A DNA stretch of 64,000 nt, from NCBI GenBank assembly GCA_019873645.1, contig JAIOAX010000025.1:1-64000 (forward strand), given 5' to 3'. Positions 23,644 to 31,930 of this stretch are shown here, one piece after another. The position numbers and the translations under genes were made by a program. Below the pieces are notes generated by a model. That model searched no databases, had not been told where the DNA came from, and saw nothing but the letters and a program-made list of their open reading frames with translations. The DNA comes from Chloroflexota bacterium. GTDB lineage: Bacteria; Chloroflexota; Anaerolineae; B4-G1; SLSP01. Numbering within the stretch: position 1 is the first letter of the stretch; every line of letters begins with the position of its first letter.

Positions 23644-26600
23644 ATGAAAATAGCGCGTCACCGTTTTGTGTTCATTTTGTTGATAGTATGTGTGTTCTCT
23701 CTACTGCTCGTGGCATGTAATTCCGCAACCCCCGAACCGCCCACGGCCACGCCGGAGCCAACGGCTACACCTGCACCAACCTCTACGCCGCTGCCCACAC
23801 CAACCCCCACCCCTACGCCAACGCCTGATCCGGCGACTTTTATTGAGCAAGCCGAAACCCGCTTTTGGCAAAGTGACCTTGAAGGCGCGGAGGCGCTCTA
23901 TCAAAAAGCACTTGAAGTGCAACCCGATTACGCGCCGGCTTATGTCGGATTGAGCCGGATGGCGAGCTGGCGTTCGGCAACAGATTTTGAGCCAGTTCTG
24001 GAATATGCGCAGAAGGCAGTTGAGCTTGCCCCGGAGGATGCTATGGCCCAGGCAGCCCTTGCTTATGCTTATCTGATGCAAGAAGAGATAACAAAGGCGC
24101 TTGAGGCTGCCGAAAAAGCCGCGTCCCTCGACTCGCAAAATGCTTACGTCCAATCAATTCTGGCTGCGGCTTATCTGGCGGATCGGCGTTACGACGAAGC
24201 TCAAAAAGCCGCCGAAGCAGCCTACACCCTGGATTCCGAATTGCTGGAGGCCAGATACACGCTGGCCCAGTTTTATAAACAAACGGCCGATTTTGCGCGT
24301 GCGCGGGTCATTTACGAGCAAACGGTGGCTTTGCAGCCGGAATTCTTTGGCGTATACGAGACGTTGGGCCGATTCTGGTTGCTGCGCGAACGTTATACCG
24401 AGGCAGAGACCGCCTTCAACAAAGCTTTGGAGCTGTCACCGCAAAATATGAACTCGTTGCTTGGCCTCGCGGAGATTTGTATTGAGCGCCACGATTATGA
24501 GTCTGCCGAGAACTGGCTGGAAAAGGCTGAGGCATCGGCGACGGAAGCCGAGAAGGCCGCCATTCATACCGAGCGTGGCAATCTTTACTATCAGAAGCAA
24601 AAGTATGATGAGGCGTTAGAGCATTTGAACCAGGCGTTAAAACTGCGCCCGGATGATTATGATGCGCGCATGTGGATCGGGTTTGTGTACCTGGGCAAGG
24701 AAGAATGTACGCGCGCTGAACGCGAATTCCAAAATCTTACCGAAGCCCAAGCGCGTTTTGCGGGAGCGCATATCGGCCTAGGATTCGCCAAATTGTGCAG
24801 CGGCGACGCCGCCAAAGCCCTCACCTATTTCCGCAAAGCGCTCCAGCTCGAGCCATACAACGCCTCGGCCTATCGCGGTATGGGGATTGCCTATGCGGCG
24901 CAAGAGCGCTGGGAGGATTCTGACGCGGCTTATATCGAGGCTATACATTTAAGCCCGGCGCCGGCAACACTTCACGTTGATCTGGGGCGGTCGTATCTGA
25001 ACCAGGAAAAAGTGGATCAAGCGGAAGCCGAATATCAACTGGCAAGAAAGTTGAACCCTTATTCGCAGGAGGCGCTGCTTGGATTGGTACAGATTATGTT
25101 GAACCAACGTAAAGAAACCCAGGCGTTGAGCCTTGCTAAGGAAGCCATCGCACTTGACGACTCCAACAAGAATGCCCAATACTTTTTGGGACTCTTAACC
25201 GTGTTGCAAGGTGAACCCCAAGCAGGTGCAGAGATCCTGAAAAAGGTGCTGGATGAAGAACCGGAGAATACGTATGCGCATTACCTCACGGGGATCGCTT
25301 ATTGTGAAATGGGACGCTATCGCGACGCTAAGAAAGCCTTCGAGACCTATCAGGCCTTAGCCGACACGCAACAGAACTACCAGTTACAAAACTTGATGTC
25401 GGCGCTGGACAAAGGCTTTAAGCTGGCAGATGATAAGGCGATCAAGGAAATGCAGGAGTTATTCGATCAGTTTATGGATGACAAGCCGGAGATTGTCATT
25501 GCCGGGACCGGCGCCGCCACCCGTATGATGACCATCACGATAGCCTTATCCGCCGAGGACCTCAAGGCCGACAACACGTCCCAACTCTATCGGAAGATCG
25601 GCATAGCTGCCGCGATTGCCGCCCTGCGCGTCCCGCAAATTGATCCGCCTGTGGCAGGCGGCGTACTCATGCGGTACGTGCGTTCCGGAAAACCCCAATT
25701 CACCGTGCGCGCCGCTCTCGATGACTTGAAACGCTTTTTCTACGGCTGGACGGGGGGACAGGAATTTGTCACGGCGTTGGAGTATTCGCGCATATTGACT
25801 TCTGGAACGCAGCCCTCCTTGCGCGAGGTCGAGCGTCACATCGCGAAAGTCCGTGAATTGGATTTTAAGGCGAATGTACCTTCAGAAGCCATGACCAAAG
25901 ATGAATTGCGCGATCGTCTTGTAGAGGGGATTGATTACGAAGAGCACGAGGCCCTGAAAAACGATGAGGCCATGTTCGAGCTTCTCGATCTTATGGACCC
26001 GGCCTTAGACCTGGAAGAAGTGCTGGTGGACGTGCAAACCGAGCAGACGGCCGGGTTCTACACGCCGGAAGACGACCGGTTTTATGTGCTGGAAACCGAA
26101 GAACAAACCGCTGCGGATCAGACGGTGATCGCCCACGAATACGTGCATGCCTTGCAGGATCAGCACTTTGACCTTGCCCTGTTGGATGATGAGGCCTTCG
26201 ATGATGACCGGCGCCTGGCCTTCCGCGCGTTGGTGGAGGGCGACGCCACCATGTCCACCATTCTGTATGCCAACGACTATGTTCCGGCAATTGATATGCT
26301 CAACCTGATGGCAAGCGTCGGCGGCGTCGAGAATGAGGTGCTGGAAACGACACCGATGTTCATTCAAGAAACCCTGGCCTTCCCTTATGCGGCAGGATTG
26401 GAATTCGTGCAAGCCCTTCATGATCGTGGCGGCTGGGAAGAGGTCAATGCGGCTTATGAAAATCCACCCCAATCTACCGAACAGATCCTGCACCCTGAAC
26501 GTTATTGGGAGGAAGATGTGCCCGTGAGCGTTACGCTTGACGATTTGACGAACAAATTGGGCGGAACGTGGCAAGAGCTGGACAATGACGTGATGGGAGA

Positions 26601-26961
26601 ACTGGGGCTGCGTCTCATCCTGGCGACGCATGCCGGGCCGGCTTTAGCCGGCAAGGCCGCCGAAGGCTGGGGGGGCGACCGCTATGCGTTGTTGCAAACA
26701 GGCGATGCGTATGTGACCGTCTTTAGTACCACCTGGGACAGCGACAAAGAAGCCGCCGAATTTTTCAAGCTCTACCGGACGATGATGGAGCACCGTCCCG
26801 ATTTTGTCCTGGAAGTGCCGGCCCTGATCGGTGAGATGCAGGATTATCGCTGGCTGGCCTCGGACAATTGTGTCTACGCGACCCAAGAGGGGACAAAGGT
26901 GACCATCCTCGTAGGGACGACCTGTGCGGTGGTTGAACAGGTTCAGGCCGTCGTGCCATAG
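23644..26961 (+). CDS. Lipoprotein with many TPR repeats and a C-terminal HExxH metallopeptidase-like domain
   Basis: An 1105-aa exported lipoprotein. ATG 23644 follows GGAGAGG. The signal peptide ends in the lipobox LLVAC-NS, followed by a Thr/Pro linker (TPTPTPTPTPD). About 15 tetratricopeptide repeats fill residues ~60-580. The C-terminal third has VIAHEYVHALQDQHFD with His831, Glu832 and His835 as a zinc-binding HExxH, and Glu865 in ALVEGDATMS as the likely third ligand. The combination suggests a membrane-anchored protein-binding peptidase. Similar 'HALQDQHFDL' domains occur in other Chloroflexi proteins (recalled). Activity is inferred from the motif only. Confidence 0.85.
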   Translation: MKIARHRFVFILLIVCVFSLLLVACNSATPEPPTATPEPTATPAPTSTPLPTPTPTPTPTPDPATFIEQAETRFWQSDLEGAEALYQKALEVQPDYAPAYVGLSRMASWRSATDFEPVLEYAQKAVELAPEDAMAQAALAYAYLMQEEITKALEAAEKAASLDSQNAYVQSILAAAYLADRRYDEAQKAAEAAYTLDSELLEARYTLAQFYKQTADFARARVIYEQTVALQPEFFGVYETLGRFWLLRERYTEAETAFNKALELSPQNMNSLLGLAEICIERHDYESAENWLEKAEASATEAEKAAIHTERGNLYYQKQKYDEALEHLNQALKLRPDDYDARMWIGFVYLGKEECTRAEREFQNLTEAQARFAGAHIGLGFAKLCSGDAAKALTYFRKALQLEPYNASAYRGMGIAYAAQERWEDSDAAYIEAIHLSPAPATLHVDLGRSYLNQEKVDQAEAEYQLARKLNPYSQEALLGLVQIMLNQRKETQALSLAKEAIALDDSNKNAQYFLGLLTVLQGEPQAGAEILKKVLDEEPENTYAHYLTGIAYCEMGRYRDAKKAFETYQALADTQQNYQLQNLMSALDKGFKLADDKAIKEMQELFDQFMDDKPEIVIAGTGAATRMMTITIALSAEDLKADNTSQLYRKIGIAAAIAALRVPQIDPPVAGGVLMRYVRSGKPQFTVRAALDDLKRFFYGWTGGQEFVTALEYSRILTSGTQPSLREVERHIAKVRELDFKANVPSEAMTKDELRDRLVEGIDYEEHEALKNDEAMFELLDLMDPALDLEEVLVDVQTEQTAGFYTPEDDRFYVLETEEQTAADQTVIAHEYVHALQDQHFDLALLDDEAFDDDRRLAFRALVEGDATMSTILYANDYVPAIDMLNLMASVGGVENEVLETTPMFIQETLAFPYAAGLEFVQALHDRGGWEEVNAAYENPPQSTEQILHPERYWEEDVPVSVTLDDLTNKLGGTWQELDNDVMGELGLRLILATHAGPALAGKAAEGWGGDRYALLQTGDAYVTVFSTTWDSDKEAAEFFKLYRTMMEHRPDFVLEVPALIGEMQDYRWLASDNCVYATQEGTKVTILVGTTCAVVEQVQAVVP

Positions 26962-26987
26962 CCCGATGCTGGCATAGCGCAATAGCC

Positions 26988-27016
26988 GTTGGCGCGCCGT
27001 GAAGCGGCGCGCCAAC
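26988..27016. terminator. 12-bp perfect hairpin between convergent genes
   Basis: Arms 26988-26999 and 27005-27016 (GTTGGCGCGCCG and its complement) with a 5-nt loop. There is no T run on either side, so intrinsic termination is uncertain; the position between two convergent stops favours a terminator role. Confidence 0.55.
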
Positions 27017-27039
27017 TGTGTTAACCGGCCCTGAGCGGA

Positions 27040-28065
27040 CTATTGGGCCAGACGCTTGCCGTACTGCGCGGCATAATAAGTCTGGTACAGCTCGCCGCTC
27101 TTGATGGGACGCCACCACCACTCATTCTCCGCATACCAGCGCACCGTCTTCTCGATGGCTTCGGCGCAGGTGTGGCGTGGCTCCCATCCCAGGCTGCGGA
27201 GCTTGCTCACGTCCAGCGCGTAGCGGCGGTCATGTCCCGCGCGGTCCTCCACGTGCTTGATCAGGCTTGCGGGCTTCCCCAGCGTCGCCAGCACGATTTT
27301 GGTCATCTCCAGGTTGGTCATCTCGCTGCCCGTGCCGACATTGTAGACTTCACCGATTTTCCCTTTGTGCAGCACCACGTCAATCCCCTCGCAGTGATCG
27401 AGCACGTACTGGTAGTCGCGCATTTGTAGCCCGTCGCCGTAGACCGGCAGCGGCTGATCATCTATGGCGTTGGTGGCGAACAACGGCACGACTTTTTCCG
27501 GATACTGGTAAGGGCCAATGTTGTTCGATCCGCGGGTGATGGTGACGGGCAGGCCCCACGATTCGTAATAGGCCAGCACCATCAGATCGCCGCCGGTTTT
27601 GCTGGCAGCATAGGGACTGCGCGGCTTTAGATTATCCGTCTCGACGGAGCGGTTTTCCAGCACTTGCCCGTAGACCTCGTCGGTGCTGATCTGGTGATAG
27701 CGTTCCAGCCCCAGCTTTTTGGCGGCTTCCAAGAGCACATACGTGCCGAAAACATCCGTCTGGATAAACGACCCCGGCTCCATCAGCGAGCGGTCCACGT
27801 GTGTCTCGGCAGCAAAGTTGACGATGGTATCGAGTGCGTAATCTTTTAAGGTTGCCTCAACTTTGACGCTATCGCAGATGTCGCCCTGCACGAAGGCATA
27901 GCGTCCCGCAAACCTCGTCGCTACATCCTGCAAGTTCTCCAGCCGTCCGGCGTAGGTGAGCTTATCGTAGACGACGATGAAATAATCGGGATACTTTTCC
28001 AGCATGTAGCGCACAAAATTCGAGCCGATGAACCCGGCCCCTCCCGTGACCATCAACCGTTGCAT
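27040..28065 (-). CDS. rfbB: dTDP-glucose 4,6-dehydratase
   Basis: Converts dTDP-glucose to dTDP-4-keto-6-deoxyglucose, the second step toward dTDP-L-rhamnose and other deoxysugars. The 341-aa protein has the NAD-binding VTGGAGFIGSNFVRYML, the catalytic ISTDEVYG with Asp-Glu, YAASK (Tyr-x-x-x-Lys), and NNIGPYQYPEKVVPLF; all are diagnostic of RmlB. GGAGGGA precedes the ATG on the minus strand. No rfbA, rfbC or rfbD is adjacent, so the pathway genes must lie elsewhere. Confidence 0.95.
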   Translation of the reverse strand: MQRLMVTGGAGFIGSNFVRYMLEKYPDYFIVVYDKLTYAGRLENLQDVATRFAGRYAFVQGDICDSVKVEATLKDYALDTIVNFAAETHVDRSLMEPGSFIQTDVFGTYVLLEAAKKLGLERYHQISTDEVYGQVLENRSVETDNLKPRSPYAASKTGGDLMVLAYYESWGLPVTITRGSNNIGPYQYPEKVVPLFATNAIDDQPLPVYGDGLQMRDYQYVLDHCEGIDVVLHKGKIGEVYNVGTGSEMTNLEMTKIVLATLGKPASLIKHVEDRAGHDRRYALDVSKLRSLGWEPRHTCAEAIEKTVRWYAENEWWWRPIKSGELYQTYYAAQYGKRLAQ

Positions 28066-28085
28066 GGTGTTCCCTCCGTGTATTT

Positions 28086-28138
28086 AGAATCGGCGAAAAG
28101 AGAATCAGCGAATCAAGAATCGGCGATGGAATTCGCTC
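28086..28138. repeat. Degenerate array (GAATCGGCG / GAATCAGCG)
   Basis: Units agaatcggc, gagaatcagc, gaatcaagaatcggc lie in the 160-bp divergent spacer, in what would be the 5' leader of rfbB. Same AATCAGC/AATCGGC family as the array inside the GlpA-like gene. Confidence 0.7.
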
Positions 28139-28187
28139 TCTTAACTCTTTACTCTATAACTCTTTCCCCGACAAATTCTACCACACA

Positions 28188-28216
28188 TTGACGAAATGCC
28201 TATTGTAATGTAAAAT
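28188..28216 (+). promoter_or_regulatory. Promoter of the XPB gene, probably leaderless
   Basis: TTGACG (28188-28193) and TAAAAT (28211-28216) are 17 nt apart. The ATG at 28226 is only 9 nt after the -10, so transcription would start within a few bases of the start codon. No Shine-Dalgarno sequence is present. Confidence 0.65.
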
Positions 28217-28225
28217 AACTCGGTT

Positions 28226-29965
28226 ATGGAGTACCGAATTGACGCGCCTTTAATCGTGCAAGGGGACCGTACGGTTCTCTTGGAAGTGAATAATGCCCAT
28301 TATGAAGCGGCCAGAGATCATCTGGCGCGCTTTGCCGAGCTGGAAAAAAGCCCGGAGTATATTCACACCTACCGCATTTCGTCCCTCTCGCTGTGGAACG
28401 CGGCCTCGGCCGGCATGACCGCCGACGAAATCCTCACGGGGCTGCGCCAGTACGCCAAATATCCCCTGCCTGATAACGTCGTCTTTGAAATCAAGGAGGC
28501 CATCGGACGCTACGGGCGTGTGCGGCTCACCCGCGATCCCAACGATCCTACCCGCTTGCGCCTGACATCCGACGATCCACTGCTGTTGCTGGAGCTGGAA
28601 CGCAACCGCGCCGTGCAACATTACATCATCGGGCGGGTGGGGCCGCATACGTTGCAGGTACCGGCCTCGCGGCGCGGGCATGTCAAACAGGCACTTGTCA
28701 AAGCCGGCTATCCCGCCGAGGACCTGGTGGGCTATGTGACAGGCGGCGCGCTGCATTTCCAACTGCGCGACGTGACGGCCGCCGGTCAGCCTTTCGTGGT
28801 GCGCCATTACCAGAAGGACGCCAGTGAGGTCTTCTGGGCCGACGGCTCCGACGCCGGCGGCGCGGGCGTGATCGTGCTTCCCTGTGGCGCCGGGAAAACC
28901 ATCGTCGGCATGCTGGCGATGGCACAGGCGCAGACCAATACCCTCATCCTCACGCCAAGCACTGTCGCGGCGCGACAATGGCGCGAAGAGTTGCTCGACA
29001 AAACCACTGTCTCCCCGGAGATGATCGGCGAATACACCGGCCTGCGCAAAGAAATCTGCCCCATCACCGTGACCACCTACCAGATTCTCACCCACCGCAA
29101 GCGCGGGACGAAGGATCAACACCTGCCGCTGGAGCAGGAATTCCCGCACTTCGGTCTGTTTAACGAGGGGGATTGGGGCCTCATCATCTACGATGAAGTG
29201 CATTTGCTCCCTGCGCCGGTCTTTCGCATCACCGCAGAATTGCAGGCGCGTCGCCGCCTGGGGCTGACGGCGACGCTTGTCCGCGAAGATGGGCTTGAGG
29301 AAGATGTCTTCTCGCTCATCGGCCCCAAGAAGTACGATGTCCCGTGGCACGACCTGGAACGTCAGGGCTGGATTGCGCCCGCGATCTGCTACGAAATCCG
29401 CGTGGGCATGCCGGAGGCCGAACGGCTGGAATACGTCGTCGCTGAGGAACGTCAGAAATACCGCATCGCCGCCGACAATTCCACGAAACTCAACGTTTTG
29501 GATCGGTTGTTGCGTTACCATCAGGGTGACCAAATCTTGATTATCGGGATGTATCTGCAACAGTTGGAGAAGATCGCCAAGCACTACAATTTTCCCCTCA
29601 TCACCGGCGACACGAAAGTGGCAGAGCGCGAGGCGCTGTATGCGAAGTTCCGCACCGGCGAGATTAAAACGCTGGTCGTTTCCAAAGTCGCCAATTTCTC
29701 CATAGACCTGCCGGATGCCAGCGTCGCCATTCAGATTTCGGGCACGTTTGGTTCTCGCCAGGAGGAGGCGCAGCGACTGGGGCGTATCCTGCGTCCCAAA
29801 GCCGACGGACGCCAGGCGTATTTTTATACGATTGTTACGAAGGAAACGGTGGATCAGGAATACAGCGCCAACCGGCAGCGTTTCCTGACCGAACAGGGTT
29901 ATCGTTACCTGATCTTTTATGATGAGGAGATCCCGGCGGCGCTGCCACATACACAGCAGCGTTGA
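28226..29965 (+). CDS. XPB/Ssl2-type DNA repair helicase
   Basis: A 579-aa superfamily 2 helicase with the XPB layout. The N-terminal ~190 residues combine a Helicase_C_3-like accessory domain (TYRISSLSLWNAASAGMTAD) and a damage-recognition-like region. Then come motif I VLPCGAGKTIVG (about 218-229), motif II IIYDEVH, motif III LTATLVREDG containing the XPB RED motif, and motif VI EAQRLGRILRP. XPB unwinds or pries open DNA in repair; in bacteria its role is little studied. The next two genes encode proteins carrying the same accessory domain and probably form a complex with it. Overlap and spacing (18 nt, then TGATG) support one operon. Confidence 0.93.
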   Translation: MEYRIDAPLIVQGDRTVLLEVNNAHYEAARDHLARFAELEKSPEYIHTYRISSLSLWNAASAGMTADEILTGLRQYAKYPLPDNVVFEIKEAIGRYGRVRLTRDPNDPTRLRLTSDDPLLLLELERNRAVQHYIIGRVGPHTLQVPASRRGHVKQALVKAGYPAEDLVGYVTGGALHFQLRDVTAAGQPFVVRHYQKDASEVFWADGSDAGGAGVIVLPCGAGKTIVGMLAMAQAQTNTLILTPSTVAARQWREELLDKTTVSPEMIGEYTGLRKEICPITVTTYQILTHRKRGTKDQHLPLEQEFPHFGLFNEGDWGLIIYDEVHLLPAPVFRITAELQARRRLGLTATLVREDGLEEDVFSLIGPKKYDVPWHDLERQGWIAPAICYEIRVGMPEAERLEYVVAEERQKYRIAADNSTKLNVLDRLLRYHQGDQILIIGMYLQQLEKIAKHYNFPLITGDTKVAEREALYAKFRTGEIKTLVVSKVANFSIDLPDASVAIQISGTFGSRQEEAQRLGRILRPKADGRQAYFYTIVTKETVDQEYSANRQRFLTEQGYRYLIFYDEEIPAALPHTQQR

Positions 29966-29983
29966 CCCTGATGCAGGTTGCCT

Positions 29984-31930
29984 ATGAGTCTTATGAGGTG
30001 GGGCGCGAACCTACCAGCTACAACGGTGTTTTGTGCGCCGGAGTTTCTCACGTCGAAACTCAACTATGTGTGGTTAGAACCCGGCAAGCCCGTGCCGCCG
30101 GTCGAGCCGCCTTTTTGGATACTCCCCGATAAGAATGAGATCGCCAATCTGGTTGAGAGTTTGGCGGAGTCGCAATGGCGGACCGATTACATTCGCCAGG
30201 AAATCATACGCCTCAAACTCAAACCTAAAGGGGTGCGGCGTAGCGACCTGTTGCGGCAGCTCCTTGAAGGCTTTCTGGATCCTGAACGGTTCAGCCGTCA
30301 GTTTGCAACGTTGAACGACGAAGAACAACGTTATTATCTCTACCTGCTCCTTTACGATAATTTGACGGTCTTGCGCACTCAACCGACCCCGCTTGACCAA
30401 ATCGCAACGTTCTCCCGGCCATCACGTATGTTAATGGAGCGGATTCTGGATGCCGGTTTGGGATTAAAGGATGAAGAGGGGCAATTCTTCGTTCCGTATG
30501 AGATGTTCAAACTGCTCCCGCCGGTTTATCTGCCCTTCGATACAGAACCGCCGCCGCCAACTTTTACGCCGGCTGCCGATCCTCGTTTGCTGCTCACGAA
30601 GATCCAACAGTTGCTGGGGCTGGTACAGGCCGGTCATTATCATCTCCGTCCGCGCCCGCGCTGGCGTATGCCCCGTACTGCTTACCTTTATAGCAATGAA
30701 TCCCCCATTTGGCCGCCTGCGCCGGACGATGCGCAGCGTTTGTTGAACGATCCCAACCGACAAGGCATGATCACCCTTTGTCCGTCGCCGCCTTACCTGG
30801 ATGAAAGAACTATCGCGGCGTGGTCGGCTAACCTGGACCTTGCGCCGGCCGATGTCGAATGTCTCTATCATGTATTGATCCAGGCGCGGCTTTTGCTGCC
30901 GGGCGAGCCGGTGACGTTGAATTCCGCATTGCTTCAAGCGTGGATGACACAGACGCCCGATCGGCAACTGACGACCGTTTACCAGACCTATCGTAATCTT
31001 GCCGATTGGGCCGATTGGTGGTCGGCCTGGCGCGCTGGCGATATTAAAGTGCAGTGGAATTATCAGAACTACTGGACGCTAACAGCGATTGATCAAAGCC
31101 TGAAGACCGCGTTCTACCTTTTGCGTTGGATCATACTCGATGGACTTGCTTATCTGCCGCACGACGTCTGGCTTTCGGTGGAAAAAGTTGCTCAATTTTT
31201 CACCAGACTGTATCCTGAGCCAAAGACCCATTCTTATCTGCAGAATTTGCTGTGCAAAGACGCCCAGGACCACTGGAAAGGGTTCCTGGGGCAGGTGTTA
31301 CGAGCGATGCTACGGGGCATGTTATACACCTTCGGGTTTGTTGAAGCTGCGCCCGATCTGGCTAACATCCAGTTCTTTCGCTTGCGGCGTCTTCAAAGCC
31401 TGCATTGGAACCGCGCCGCGGCCTGGGGCATCGAAGCGACAACCCGGTTTAGCTGTGACGATGTGGCCTTCAGGCCGCGCGAACAGGCGCTGGCGATTAA
31501 GCCGCCGGCCAAAGCAGAATTTCTGATCGCCGTGCAACGGTGGAGCGAGCCGCTAGGGTTGGTTGACAACCAGTTGCGTTACCGGCTGGATGCGTCTCGT
31601 CTGCACAGAGCCTTTGAGCAAGGTGAGACGCCGGAGACGCTGGCCGCCGCCTGGGAACAGCATGCCGGCTTTCCTCCTCTGCCGGATGTGCAGCGCTGGT
31701 GGGAATACTGGTGGGAACGTTACGGCCATATCCGGCTGTATACCGGCCAGACGACGCTGGTGACGCGGGATGAATTCACGATGCAGGAGCTCCAGGTCGC
31801 CCTGCCGACGTTGCATCAGGGGATCATGGGCCTGCTCACGCCGCGGGTCGCGCTGCTACAACCGGAGCAGGTCAACCGTATTCTGAGTGACCTGGAACGC
31901 CAGGGCTATATGCCCAAGGAGGAGGCGTGA
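29984..31930 (+). CDS. XPB-operon protein with a C-terminal XPB-accessory-like domain
   Basis: A 648-aa protein of no named family that I can recognise. ATG 29984 is preferred by spacing from GCAGG; TTG 29978 is also possible. No helicase, nuclease or transmembrane motif is visible. Near the C-terminus RYRLDASRLHRAFEQGETPE, followed by a Trp-rich WWEYWWERYGHIRLY, matches in pattern the block RITREGIYQALQRGESPETI of the next gene and RISSLSLWNAASAGMTADEI of XPB. I infer a structural partner of XPB. Its TGA overlaps the ATG of the next gene. Confidence 0.75.
   Translation: MSLMRWGANLPATTVFCAPEFLTSKLNYVWLEPGKPVPPVEPPFWILPDKNEIANLVESLAESQWRTDYIRQEIIRLKLKPKGVRRSDLLRQLLEGFLDPERFSRQFATLNDEEQRYYLYLLLYDNLTVLRTQPTPLDQIATFSRPSRMLMERILDAGLGLKDEEGQFFVPYEMFKLLPPVYLPFDTEPPPPTFTPAADPRLLLTKIQQLLGLVQAGHYHLRPRPRWRMPRTAYLYSNESPIWPPAPDDAQRLLNDPNRQGMITLCPSPPYLDERTIAAWSANLDLAPADVECLYHVLIQARLLLPGEPVTLNSALLQAWMTQTPDRQLTTVYQTYRNLADWADWWSAWRAGDIKVQWNYQNYWTLTAIDQSLKTAFYLLRWIILDGLAYLPHDVWLSVEKVAQFFTRLYPEPKTHSYLQNLLCKDAQDHWKGFLGQVLRAMLRGMLYTFGFVEAAPDLANIQFFRLRRLQSLHWNRAAAWGIEATTRFSCDDVAFRPREQALAIKPPAKAEFLIAVQRWSEPLGLVDNQLRYRLDASRLHRAFEQGETPETLAAAWEQHAGFPPLPDVQRWWEYWWERYGHIRLYTGQTTLVTRDEFTMQELQVALPTLHQGIMGLLTPRVALLQPEQVNRILSDLERQGYMPKEEA

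Noticed and set aside
28250-29950. Long minus-strand open frame (566 codons) opposite the XPB gene
   Set aside because: Antisense shadow of a high-GC gene; the plus-strand protein carries all helicase motifs and the minus translation resembles no family.
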